Shown here one piece after another: positions 11,894-19,933 of a stretch of 26,554 bases of DNA. The first letter of the stretch is position 1. Each line of letters begins with the position of its first letter. Source of the DNA: an uncultured Oscillibacter sp. (GTDB lineage Bacteria; Bacillota; Clostridia; Oscillospirales; Oscillospiraceae); contig NZ_CAJUBK010000035.1 in the NCBI RefSeq assembly GCF_910584465.1, positions 1-26,554 on the forward strand, in the 5' to 3' direction. The notes beneath the pieces are model-generated. The model was given only the letters and a program-made list of their open reading frames with translations, made no database searches and was not told the origin of the DNA. Made by a program: the position numbers and the translations under genes.

Positions 11894-12283
11894 ATGGCGT
11901 TCAATTTCGATGAACTGACCCGCAAGGCAAAGGATATGGCCAACAAGGCCGCCGACCGGACCAAGGATGCGGCCGACCTGGTGAAGATCAACGTCGCCAT
12001 CGCCGGGGAGCAGAAGGAGATCGACAAGAACTTCCGCGCGATCGGCGAGTGGTTCGTCAGCGAGTACGAGGGCGAGATCCCCGACGCGGTGCGGGAGGCT
12101 GTGGAAGCCGTCAACGCCTCCAAGGCCAAGATCGCCGAGCTGGAAGCCAGCAAGCCCGTGCGGGAGGAGCCCGCCGCCGGGGAGGCCGAGGACGAGGCCC
12201 CCGCCGGGAAGAAGTGCCCCATCTGCGGTGCGGAGTCCGACAGCAAGTTCTGCCCCCAGTGCGGCGCGCCCATGGGCGAGTGA
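11894..12283 (+). CDS. Coiled-coil protein with C-terminal zinc ribbon
   Basis: A 129-aa cytosolic protein. Residues 1-30 form a charged amphipathic helix (LTRKAKDMANKAADRTKDAA). Residues 31-95 form a further helical region, including IDKNFRAIGEWFVSEYEGE. An acidic linker leads to a C-terminal zinc ribbon, CPICGAESDSKFCPQCGAPM, with two CxxC knuckles. This layout is common in clostridial small proteins annotated only as zinc-ribbon domain proteins, with no known role. GAAAGGGG precedes the ATG and a good promoter lies 75 bp upstream. It is a single-gene unit. Confidence 0.8.
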   Translation: MAFNFDELTRKAKDMANKAADRTKDAADLVKINVAIAGEQKEIDKNFRAIGEWFVSEYEGEIPDAVREAVEAVNASKAKIAELEASKPVREEPAAGEAEDEAPAGKKCPICGAESDSKFCPQCGAPMGE

Positions 12284-12303
12284 GCGTTTAGAGGATATGA
12301 GGG

Positions 12304-12498
12304 AGGGACCGCCGCCAGGCGGTCCCTTCCGGTTCCCAGGGGACGCGGGAGACTTGGATGAGGGGGAGGAGGGGGTGTGCGGGAGACCCGGGAGGGGCCG
12401 CCTGCACCATTCAGATCAAAAAGTCCCCGGGACTTTCCGAAGTCCCGGGGACTTGTCCCGCCTGTCGAAGACGTCTTTTCGACAGGCGGTCCCTTTTT
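12304..12498. repeat. Composite hairpin array between convergent genes (copy 1)
   Basis: Three hairpins in order: AGGGACCGCC/GGCGGTCCCT (12304-12327); AAGTCCCCGGGACTT/AAGTCCCGGGGACTT, a perfect 15-bp stem (12421-12454); and CCGCCTGTCGAA/TTCGACAGGCGG (12458-12489) followed by TCCCTTTTT. The first should terminate the zinc-ribbon transcript. The third is a good rightward terminator. The same three types recur in the same order at 20021-20129. Confidence 0.7.
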
Positions 12499-12508
12499 GC
12501 GCGCTCGT

Positions 12509-13246
12509 TCAGAGGACGTTGGGGAGGAAATAGCGTATCTGCTTCTTCCACCAGGGCCAGTCGTGGTCCACGTCGAAGCCCCAGTAATCCACCCAGGCGC
12601 CGATCCCCTTGCTCTTGAGCACGGCGTCCAGACGGCGGGTGCCCGCGAGGAGCGGCCCCTCCCACGCCCCCTGGCCCACGCAGATCATGATCTTCCGCTG
12701 GTTGTAGAGCTGGATATAAGGATGATCCGGCGGCATCCCGGAGATGCTGGCACAGGGGTCGTTGATGTAGACCACCTCGTCCATATAGCCGTTGTACATG
12801 TCATGGGTATCGTATACGCCGGAGAGAGCGATGACGGAATCGAAGATATCCGGCCGGCGGAAGAAGAGGTTCCCGGCGTGATAGGCCCCCATGGAGAACC
12901 CGGTGGAGAGCAGGGCCTGCCCGGTGCCGTTGATCTCCCGGATCTGGGGGACCAGCTCGTCGGTGAGGTAGTTCACCCATGCCTCGTGCCGCCGGACCCG
13001 GTGATAGGGGTCCCCCTCGACCTGGGAGACGGTCTCGCGGTCGATGGTGTCCGCGGTGAAGAGCTGGAGCTCCCCGGACTCCAGGTAGTCTCCCAGGGTC
13101 TCCAGCATACCGAAGCCCTCCCAGTCGAAAAAGCGGCCGTTCTGGCAGGGGAAGACCAGGGCGGGCTTGCCTCCGTGGCCGTAGACTTTGTATTCCATGT
13201 CGCGGCCCAGGAGGGAGCTGTAGCTTTTATGATAGTCGATGCGCAT
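12509..13246 (-). CDS. Putative esterase, alpha/beta hydrolase fold
   Basis: A 245-aa cytosolic protein of the putative esterase family (esterase D/Ig85-like). A serine elbow TGFSMGAYHAGN supplies the nucleophile Ser, the region after GQGAWEGPLLAGTRRLD is typical, and DYWGFDVDHDWPWWKKQ near the C-terminus provides the likely catalytic His. A strongly conserved start, RIDYHKSYSSLLGRDMEYKV, followed by PALVFPCQNGRFFD, marks a clostridial subgroup. The substrate is unknown. The ATG at 13246 has AAAGGAGG upstream. It is transcribed alone and convergently with the zinc-ribbon gene. Confidence 0.85.
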   Translation of the reverse strand: MRIDYHKSYSSLLGRDMEYKVYGHGGKPALVFPCQNGRFFDWEGFGMLETLGDYLESGELQLFTADTIDRETVSQVEGDPYHRVRRHEAWVNYLTDELVPQIREINGTGQALLSTGFSMGAYHAGNLFFRRPDIFDSVIALSGVYDTHDMYNGYMDEVVYINDPCASISGMPPDHPYIQLYNQRKIMICVGQGAWEGPLLAGTRRLDAVLKSKGIGAWVDYWGFDVDHDWPWWKKQIRYFLPNVL

Positions 13247-13459
13247 GTTCGCGGCGCCTCCTTTGAAAAGTCGTTCAGTCCCTTCAGTTTAGCATAAATG
13301 CCGGCGCAAGGCAAGGGCCGCCCCGATTTTGAAAAGGCGCGTTTCGTTGCGGATCTCCAGACATAACCAGCGCCGCAGCCGGATAAGGAGGGGAAAACAG
13401 TAGATACTAGCTTTTGCCAGAGTGACATACAGATCATCACTTTCAAAGGAGTTTTGGAT

Positions 13460-14002
13460 ATGAAGGCAACTGGAATCGTGCGGCGGATCGACGATCTCGG
13501 CCGGGTGGTCATCCCTAAGGAGATCCGCCGCACCATGAGGATCCGCGAGGGCGACCCCTTGGAGATCTACACCAGCCGGGATGGGGAGGTCATCTTCAAG
13601 AAATATTCGCTGCTGGGCGGCGTGGAGGATTTCGCCGGGCAGCTCTGCGAGACCATGAGCCGGTCCACCGGCAGCATCTGCGCCGTGACGGACCGGGACA
13701 CCGTGATCTCCGTGGCCGGCGGCGGCAAGCGGGAGCTGCTGGGCAAGCGCATCACCTCCGAACTGGAGCAGATCATGGAGAGCCGCCGCATCTATCAGTA
13801 CAGCGGCGAGGGCAGCCCGATCCCCGTCTGCGACGGCACGGACAAGCTGGTCACCAACGTGGCCGCGCCCATCCTCTCGGAGGGCGACCTGCTGGGCATG
13901 GTGCTCTTCGTGGGATCCACGCCCGGCGCGGCCACCGGGGACGCGGAGTACAAGCTGGCCCAGACCATCGCCGCGTTCCTGGGGCGGCACATGGAGGCGT
14001 GA
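13460..14002 (+). CDS. spoVT: Stage V sporulation protein T
   Basis: A 180-aa transcription regulator active in the forespore, tuning sigma-G genes. Residues 1-50 are an AbrB-type swapped-hairpin DNA-binding domain (KATGIVRRIDDLGRVVIPKE, then IRRTMRIREGDPLEIY). Residues about 56-180 are a GAF-like domain (FAGQLCETMSRSTGSICAVT, NVAAPILSEGDLLGMVLF). Length is close to Bacillus SpoVT (178 aa). AAAGGAG lies 8 bp before the ATG at 13460, so the TTG at 13454 is not the start. GGATA and GATACTA at 13381-13409 weakly resemble a forespore sigma promoter. Its presence says the organism makes, or recently made, endospores. Confidence 0.95.
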   Translation: MKATGIVRRIDDLGRVVIPKEIRRTMRIREGDPLEIYTSRDGEVIFKKYSLLGGVEDFAGQLCETMSRSTGSICAVTDRDTVISVAGGGKRELLGKRITSELEQIMESRRIYQYSGEGSPIPVCDGTDKLVTNVAAPILSEGDLLGMVLFVGSTPGAATGDAEYKLAQTIAAFLGRHMEA

Positions 14003-14111
14003 CGCGGCTCACGCAGTCATACGTTGTATGATTTGTATGCGGGAGAAAGACATCATACAACTATGTAGAAATAATATGTCTCGGGGCCTGCGGATCTTGT
14101 GGATCTCGTCA

Positions 14112-14140
14112 TTGACTTTCCTCCGTCCGTCGTGTAGACT
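14112..14140 (+). promoter_or_regulatory. Promoter of the T-box/asnB transcript
   Basis: TTGACT (14112-14117), 17 bp and TAGACT (14135-14140). The transcript would start near 14147 and run into the T-box leader. Confidence 0.65.
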
Positions 14141-14170
14141 TCGATACAACAAAGCGATAAGGTGAAAGGC

Positions 14171-14455
14171 GATGATGGAGAAAAGTACCGCGGACGCTCC
14201 GGTCCAGTGAGCGGGGGACAGTGGGAACCCCGTACCAGGAAGCCGCGCGAAGAACACTCCGAAGCCCCAAGCTGAACCCGGGGGGGACTCTCCCTCCCCC
14301 CGGCAGTAAGCACGGCGAGTTGTGATCGTTACCTCACACGGGCTTGTTGGAGCCTTGGAGGTGACCGTCTCCCGGCAGGGGGAGGTAAATTAGGTGGCAC
14401 CGCGGATAGCAGCTATTCGTCCTAATGTTTTAGGAGATAGCTGCGTTTTTGTTTT
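14171..14455 (+). ncRNA. T-box riboswitch, asparagine type, upstream of asnB
   Basis: A leader that senses uncharged tRNA-Asn and then lets transcription continue into asnB. Visible parts are the Stem I base and AG-rich region (GATGGAGAAAAGTA, CAGTGAGCGGGGGACAGTGG), a candidate specifier AAC at 14253-14255, and the T-box AGGTGGCACCGCGG (14392-14405). The UGGC bulge at 14395-14398 would pair with NCCA of a tRNA having G73, as tRNA-Asn does. The terminator stem GCAGCTATTCGTCCTAA / TTAGGAGATAGCTGC (14409-14444) ends in a T-run. Specifier, discriminator base and gene agree. Before it, 14003-14110 holds only short inverted repeats. Confidence 0.93.
14409..14455 (+). terminator. T-box regulatory terminator
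   Basis: The stem 14409-14425 / 14430-14444 is followed by GTTTTTGTTTTT. The T-box antiterminator competes for its 5' arm. Confidence 0.88.
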
Positions 14456-14485
14456 TAAGACAGATTCGATTCGGAGGTCGCTGCT

Positions 14486-16069
14486 ATGTGTTCGATCATG
14501 GGATTTGAAAAAAAGGCCGTGGGGAAGGAGGAGCTCCGCCCCTTCTTCGACCGGACGGCGTCACGGGGACCGGACGAGTCCAGGATCGTCGAGACCCCCG
14601 GCGGCTGGCTGTGCTTCCACCGGCTGGCGATTATGGGCCTGACCCCGGAGGGGATGCAGCCCTTCCATCTGGGGGAGGACTGGCTGGTGTGCAACGGCGA
14701 GATCTACGGGTTCCGGCCCCTCAAGAGGCGGCTCCAGGAAAAGGGCTACCGCTTCCGGAGCGGGAGCGACTGCGAGATCCTGCTCCCCCTGTACCGGGAG
14801 CAGGGGCTGGGGATGTTCGCCGGGCTGGACGCGGAGTTCGCGCTGATCATCTACGACGGGGAGACCGGGGAGCTCATCGCCGCCAGGGATCCCATCGGCA
14901 TCCGGCCCCTGTTCTACGGGTACGACCGGTCGGGCGGCATCGTCTTCGCCAGCGAGGCGAAGAACCTGGTGGGGCTCTGCGGGGAGATCCGGCCCTTCCC
15001 GCCGGGGCATTACTACGCCGGAGGGGAGTTCGTCCGCTACGCGGACCTGACGAGCGTGGATGCCTACATCCAGGACGATTTGGAGACGGCCTGCAGGAAG
15101 ATCCGGGATAAGCTCATCGCGGGCGTGGACAAGCGGCTGGATGCCGACGCGCCTTTGGGGTTCCTGCTCTCCGGCGGGCTGGACTCCAGCCTGGTCTGCG
15201 CCATCAGCGCCCTGGTGCTGGGGAAGGAGATCCGGACCTTCGCCATCGGCATGGACAAGGACGCGATCGACCTCAAGTATGCCAGGGAGGTAGCGGACTA
15301 CATCGGCGCGGACCATACCGAGGTCTTCATGACCCGGGAACAGGTCCTCCAGTCCCTGGAGGAGGTCATCGCCATGCTGGGCACCTGGGACATCACCACC
15401 ATCCGGGCCAGCATGGGCATGTACCTTTGCTGCAAGGCCATCCACGAGCGGACGGACATCCGGGTGCTGCTGACCGGGGAGATCTCCGACGAGCTCTTCG
15501 GCTATAAGTACACGGACTTCGCCCCCAGCGACCAGGCGTTCCAGGACGAGGCCAAGAAGCGGGTCGACGAGCTCTATATGTACGACGTGCTCCGGGCGGA
15601 CCGCTGCATCTCCGTCAACTCCCTGGAGGCGCGGGTGCCCTTCGGCGACTTGGACTTCGTGAAATACGTCATGGCCCTGGACCCCCGCCTGAAGCGCAAC
15701 ACCTACGGTATGGGCAAATACCTGCTGCGCCATGCCTTCGAGAAGGACCGCCTGCTCCCCGAGGACATCCTCTGGCGGCAGAAGGCCGCCTTCTCCGACG
15801 CGGTGGGGCATTCCATGGTGGACGATCTGAAAGCCTATGCCGAGGAGAAGTACAGCGACGGGGAGTTCGAGGCCCTGCGGAAAACGTACGCCTACGCCGC
15901 GCCCTTCACGAAGGAGAGCCTGCTGTACCGGGAGATCTTCGAGAAGTACTACCCCGGCCAGGCCGGGATGATCCGGGACTTCTGGATGCCCAACAAGGAG
16001 TGGGAGGGCTGCGACGTCGACGATCCCTCCGCCAGGGTCCTCAGCAACTACGGCGCCAGCGGACAATGA
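14486..16069 (+). CDS. asnB: Asparagine synthetase (glutamine-hydrolysing)
   Basis: A 527-aa enzyme making asparagine from aspartate, glutamine and ATP. The N-terminal glutaminase domain has catalytic Cys2 (MCSIMGF), with RGPDES and NGEIYGF binding glutamine. The synthetase domain has the PP-loop SGGLDSS near residue 230, then FAIGMDKDAIDLKYAREVAD and LTGEISDELFGYKY near 328. Length fits E. coli AsnB-like proteins. GGAGGT is upstream of the ATG at 14486. It is controlled by the tRNA-Asn T-box and followed by glnN, which makes its glutamine substrate; a separate promoter before glnN suggests shared pathway rather than one operon. Confidence 0.95.
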   Translation: MCSIMGFEKKAVGKEELRPFFDRTASRGPDESRIVETPGGWLCFHRLAIMGLTPEGMQPFHLGEDWLVCNGEIYGFRPLKRRLQEKGYRFRSGSDCEILLPLYREQGLGMFAGLDAEFALIIYDGETGELIAARDPIGIRPLFYGYDRSGGIVFASEAKNLVGLCGEIRPFPPGHYYAGGEFVRYADLTSVDAYIQDDLETACRKIRDKLIAGVDKRLDADAPLGFLLSGGLDSSLVCAISALVLGKEIRTFAIGMDKDAIDLKYAREVADYIGADHTEVFMTREQVLQSLEEVIAMLGTWDITTIRASMGMYLCCKAIHERTDIRVLLTGEISDELFGYKYTDFAPSDQAFQDEAKKRVDELYMYDVLRADRCISVNSLEARVPFGDLDFVKYVMALDPRLKRNTYGMGKYLLRHAFEKDRLLPEDILWRQKAAFSDAVGHSMVDDLKAYAEEKYSDGEFEALRKTYAYAAPFTKESLLYREIFEKYYPGQAGMIRDFWMPNKEWEGCDVDDPSARVLSNYGASGQ

Positions 16070-16109
16070 ACGGGCCTCTCGGGGGGCGGAAGTTTAGAAG
16101 TATTACCAA

Positions 16110-16137
16110 TTGTGTTTGCATCGTTTTATGTTACGAT
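16110..16137 (+). promoter_or_regulatory. Possible glnN promoter
   Basis: TTGTGT (16110-16115), 16 bp and TACGAT (16132-16137) lie about 30 bp before the start. It is moderate in quality. No asnB terminator was seen, so readthrough is possible. Confidence 0.45.
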
Positions 16138-16165
16138 AGAGTCAGAAATCAAGGAGGAAGACGAT

Positions 16166-18253
16166 ATGAGTACCACCTTACAGCTCCCTGAGCTCTTCGG
16201 CAGCATGGTCTTCAACGAGGAGACCATGAAGGACCGCCTGTCCCCCGCCTCCTATGGCGCGTGGAAGAAATGCGTCACCGAGGGCACTTCCTTGGACATC
16301 TCCACCGCCAACGAGATCGCCGAGGCCATGAAGCAGTGGGCCGTGGAGCGGGGCGCCACCCACTTCACCCATTGGTTCCAGCCCATGACCGGCGTCACCG
16401 CGGAGAAGCACGACGGCTTCATCTCCCCCACCGGCGGCGGGCGGATCATGATGGAGTTCTCCGGCAAGGAGCTGGTCCGCGGCGAGCCGGACGCCTCCTC
16501 CTTCCCCTCCGGCGGGCTCCGCGCCACCTTCGAGGCCCGGGGCTACACCGCCTGGGATCCCACGTCCTTCGCGTTCTTGAAGGAGGGGTCCTTGTGCATC
16601 CCCACCATCTTCTGCTCTTACTCCGGCCATGCGCTGGACAAGAAGACCCCCCTGCTGAAGTCCATGGAGGAGGTCAGCCGCCAGGCCATCCGCATCCTGC
16701 GCCTCTTCGGCGACACCGAGACCCGCCGGGTCACCGCCCAGGTGGGCCCCGAGCAGGAGTACTTCCTGGTGGACAAGGCGCTTTATAACAGGCGCAGGGA
16801 CCTGCGCATGACGGGCCGGACCCTCTTCGGCGCGAAGCCCCCCCGGGGCCAGGAGCTGGACGACCACTACTACGGCGCGATCAAGCCCCGGGTCGCCGCC
16901 TACATGAAGGACCTGGACGAGACCCTGTGGGCCCTGGGCGTGACCTCCAAGACGAAGCACAACGAGGTGGCCCCCTCCCAGCACGAGATGGCCCCCATCT
17001 ATACCGACGCCAACACCGCCTGCGACCACAACCAGCTGGTCATGGAGATCATGAAAAAGGTGGCGGAGCGCCACGGGCTGGTGTGCCTGCTCCATGAGAA
17101 GCCCTTCGCCGGCGTGAACGGTTCCGGCAAGCACGACAACTGGTCCCTGAGCACCGACACCGGCAAGAACCTCTTCAAGCCCGGCTCCACGCCCAGCCAG
17201 AACGCCCGGTTCCTCCTGTTCCTGGCGGCCTTCGTCAAGGGCGTGGACGACTATCAGGACTTCCTCCGCACCACCGTCGCCAGCGCGGGCAACGACCACC
17301 GCCTGGGCGCACAGGAGGCGCCCCCCGCCGTCCTGTCCATCTTCCTGGGCGACGAGCTGAACGCCGTGGTGGAGTCCATCGTCCAGGGGACGGAGTACAC
17401 GGACACCAGCAAGAAGACCCTGGAGATCGGCGTGGACGTGCTGCCCGCCATCCGGCAGGACACCACCGACCGCAACCGCACCTCCCCCATGGCCTTCACC
17501 GGGAACAAGTTCGAGTTCCGGATGCTGGGCTCCTCCCAGTCCATCTCCGGGCCGAACATCGCCCTGAACACCATCATGGCGGAGGAGCTCAAGCAGTTCG
17601 CCGACGAGCTGGAGCCCTCCTCCGACTTCCAGGGCGACCTCCAGAAGCTGATCCGCCGGGCCTTCACCGAGCATCAGCGCATCATCTTCAACGGCAACGG
17701 CTATGACGGGAACTGGATCGCCGAGGCCGAGCGCCGGGGCCTGAGCAACCTCAAGTCCACCGCCGACGCCCTGCCCGCCTATGTCCAGCCCAAGAACATC
17801 GACCTCTTCGTCAAGCACGGCATCTACACCGAGGAGGAGGTCCGGGCCCGGTATGAGATCCATGTGGAGAACTACTCCACCGTCCTCTCCATCGAGGCCA
17901 GGACCATGATCGACATGATCCGCCACGAGATCCTCCCCGCCGTGTCGAAGTACGCCGCGGACCTTTGCGAGCGGGCGTTCAAGAAGAAGGAGACCGGATG
18001 CTCCAGCCGGTATGAGACGGCGGCGTCCCAGAAGCTCTCCGCCCTGACGGACACGCTGATGGACGGCTGCGTCAAGCTGGAGGCCGATATGGCCGCGGTC
18101 CCCTCCGACCCCGAGGCCGCCATGCGCTACTGCCACGACGTGCTGATCCCCGACATGACCGCCGCCAGGGAGACCGCCGACAAGCTGGAGGAGCTGACCT
18201 CCGCCGAGGCGTGGCCCTTCCCGGTGTATTCCGAGCTGCTGTTCTCCGTGTGA
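16166..18253 (+). CDS. glnN: Type III glutamine synthetase
   Basis: A 695-aa enzyme joining ammonium and glutamate with ATP. GSIII is the large (about 700 aa) form found in Bacteroidetes, cyanobacteria and Clostridia. It starts with LPELFGSMVFNEETMKDRL, the GSIII-specific N-terminus. Catalytic motifs in order: GPEQEYFLVD (about 194-203), KHNEVAPSQHEMAP (264-277), NGSGKHDNWS (about 318), and DRNRTSPMAFTGNKFEFRM (about 435-453). The C-terminal helical region typical of GSIII follows. The ATG at 16166 has AAGGAGGA; an upstream in-frame start at 16112 has none. It follows asnB, so the pair supplies both amide amino acids. Confidence 0.95.
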   Translation: MSTTLQLPELFGSMVFNEETMKDRLSPASYGAWKKCVTEGTSLDISTANEIAEAMKQWAVERGATHFTHWFQPMTGVTAEKHDGFISPTGGGRIMMEFSGKELVRGEPDASSFPSGGLRATFEARGYTAWDPTSFAFLKEGSLCIPTIFCSYSGHALDKKTPLLKSMEEVSRQAIRILRLFGDTETRRVTAQVGPEQEYFLVDKALYNRRRDLRMTGRTLFGAKPPRGQELDDHYYGAIKPRVAAYMKDLDETLWALGVTSKTKHNEVAPSQHEMAPIYTDANTACDHNQLVMEIMKKVAERHGLVCLLHEKPFAGVNGSGKHDNWSLSTDTGKNLFKPGSTPSQNARFLLFLAAFVKGVDDYQDFLRTTVASAGNDHRLGAQEAPPAVLSIFLGDELNAVVESIVQGTEYTDTSKKTLEIGVDVLPAIRQDTTDRNRTSPMAFTGNKFEFRMLGSSQSISGPNIALNTIMAEELKQFADELEPSSDFQGDLQKLIRRAFTEHQRIIFNGNGYDGNWIAEAERRGLSNLKSTADALPAYVQPKNIDLFVKHGIYTEEEVRARYEIHVENYSTVLSIEARTMIDMIRHEILPAVSKYAADLCERAFKKKETGCSSRYETAASQKLSALTDTLMDGCVKLEADMAAVPSDPEAAMRYCHDVLIPDMTAARETADKLEELTSAEAWPFPVYSELLFSV

Positions 18254-18288
18254 GCGCCCGGAGCGGCGGAAGATCGTTCACCAGCCCA

Positions 18289-18320
18289 AGCGGCGGCGAA
18301 GTTCGTACTTCGCCGCCGCT
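18289..18320 (+). terminator. glnN terminator; member of the GCGGCGGCGAAGT hairpin family
   Basis: The 14-bp stem AGCGGCGGCGAAGT / ACTTCGCCGCCGCT with loop TCGT is followed by TTCC. The same 13-bp stem occurs at 19934-19963 and 20129-20158. Confidence 0.7.
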
Positions 18321-18339
18321 TTCCGCGCCCACTTAATTT

Positions 18340-18367
18340 TTGGCAGATTCTGCCGATAGGGATAATA
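18340..18367 (+). promoter_or_regulatory. Possible promoter with overlapping inverted repeat
   Basis: TTGGCA (18340-18345), 16 bp and ATAATA (18362-18367). GGCAGA-T-TCTGCC (18342-18354) overlaps the -35 and spacer and could be an operator. Confidence 0.4.
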
Positions 18368-18398
18368 AGAGGATCTATCCATCATGGAGGGAACAGCT

Positions 18399-19895
18399 AT
18401 GGACGTCAACAACTATTTGTCGAGCATCCCCATTGCGAAAAACATGATCTCCGAAGCGCCCAAGGGGCCCCTGACCCAGGCCGCCGCCGGGACGGGGGGC
18501 TCCAGCACGGCTCCCGGCACGGACATCTCCGGGATCTCGACGCTGAAGAGCTATGACTTCGCCGCCCGCCAGGGCTACCGGGAGGATTACTCCGTCTGGG
18601 ACGCGGCGGACAGCCTCTGGAAACAGGAGACCCAGACCTTCAACCTCAAGGACCTGGACGACCCGGAGAAGTCCAGGGAGTTCCTGGAGAACTGGCGCAT
18701 CCAGGCCCGATGGGACCTGGGCATCCAGGGCGGCGGGCCCACCAAGGAAGAGGTCATCGCCGATTACATCCAGGGCCTGCGGAAGGACGGGCTGGACGGC
18801 TCCGTGAACTGGAGCGTATTGACCCGGGAGTTCTCGGGCTTCAAGACCACCACGCCGGAGGAGCTGGAGGACGGGTTGGACTACATGGCCTCCCGCTATG
18901 TGTCGGTGCAGGATAAGCTGGAGCGCAACTACAGCGGCGACGAGCTGGCCGCCCAGCTGGCGAAGCTGGAGGAGGTCTATCAGGCCGGGAAGGACGGGCT
19001 GATCGACGGCTATACCAAGCTTTTGCAGGAGGACCTGGGCGTGTCCGACCAGGACGCCCAGGAGATCCGGGACAGCTTTTCCGTCCTCCTCGCCGAGAAG
19101 GAGGACGCCTATCGCGGCGCCCTGGGGAGGGTCCACGAGTCCATCGCCCAGTCCGGGCCCGACGGCGTGTGGCTGAAAAACCACGACGCATACCTTGCCG
19201 CTCAGCTTCGGGGGGAGCGTACGGCGGGGCAGAGCGGGGCCAAATACTCGGTCCAGGACCTGACTGCCGCCGGGCAGATCGCCCAGGAGTACCGGGCGGA
19301 GCTCTCCGGCGCTTCCTCCTGGGGGCGGAGCGAGGCCGTGCAGGCCCTCAACGTGTCCCTGATCGACATGAAGGCCGAGGCGCTGATCCAAAAGGGGCTG
19401 GTGAGCAAGGACATGGCGGCCCTGCTCCGGGGGAGCCGGGCCCAGGGGCACCAGAACATCCTGGACGCGCTGGACCGGTCCCTGGCCGAGAGTGAGCGCA
19501 CCCGCCTGCCGGGGGAGCCCAGGGGCACCTTCGCCCCGGTGGACCGGAGCATCTTCGACGGGGTCTATCAGGCCGTCATGAGCGCCTTCCAGCGCAGCGG
19601 CGACGCCGCCCAGGCCATCCGGGCGGGAGCCTCCGCCGGGCAGGAGCTGACGGCCCGGGCCTCCGCCAGAGATCCCAAGGTGCTGCGCTGGGGGAACTCC
19701 AGCAGGAGCTATTGGGAAGAGTTCTACCAGGATCCGGCGGACCGGAAGCTCACCGCCTGGGAGATCAAGATCGATCAGATGCTGGCCCAGTCCGGGCAGA
19801 CGCTCAGGCCCCAGTGCTCCGCCTATCAGAAGTACGTCAACGATTGGCAAAAGTTCCTGACCTCCATCGGCGGCGGGCTGGACGCCCGGGCCTGA
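18399..19895 (+). CDS. Hypothetical 498-aa soluble protein
   Basis: I do not recognise this protein. It has no signal peptide or membrane segment. A Ser/Gly/Thr-rich linker near residues 25-45 is followed by a mostly helical, charged body (SVWDAADSLWKQETQTFNLK, DELAAQLAKLEEVYQAGKDG, SAYQKYVNDWQKFL at the end). The composition matches the host genes, so it is not recent import. I choose the ATG at 18399, 7 bp after GGAGGG; the ATG at 18384 lies before that site. The N-terminus (MDVNNYLSSIPIAKNMIS) looks like a short conserved leader of the kind seen in secreted-without-signal or structural proteins, but this is a guess. It is a single-gene unit. Confidence 0.7.
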   Translation: MDVNNYLSSIPIAKNMISEAPKGPLTQAAAGTGGSSTAPGTDISGISTLKSYDFAARQGYREDYSVWDAADSLWKQETQTFNLKDLDDPEKSREFLENWRIQARWDLGIQGGGPTKEEVIADYIQGLRKDGLDGSVNWSVLTREFSGFKTTTPEELEDGLDYMASRYVSVQDKLERNYSGDELAAQLAKLEEVYQAGKDGLIDGYTKLLQEDLGVSDQDAQEIRDSFSVLLAEKEDAYRGALGRVHESIAQSGPDGVWLKNHDAYLAAQLRGERTAGQSGAKYSVQDLTAAGQIAQEYRAELSGASSWGRSEAVQALNVSLIDMKAEALIQKGLVSKDMAALLRGSRAQGHQNILDALDRSLAESERTRLPGEPRGTFAPVDRSIFDGVYQAVMSAFQRSGDAAQAIRAGASAGQELTARASARDPKVLRWGNSSRSYWEEFYQDPADRKLTAWEIKIDQMLAQSGQTLRPQCSAYQKYVNDWQKFLTSIGGGLDARA

Positions 19896-19933
19896 GGGGA
19901 TCGGACGGCCCCGGGACGGATATCCATGATGAA

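Noticed and set aside
14009..14440. Small frames on both strands in the asnB leader
   Set aside because: The region is accounted for by a promoter and a T-box RNA with its terminator.
14561..18136. Long minus-strand open frames opposite asnB and glnN
   Set aside because: asnB and glnN have full motif sets; the antisense frames show only Val/Gly/Leu/His low-complexity composition and no start signals.
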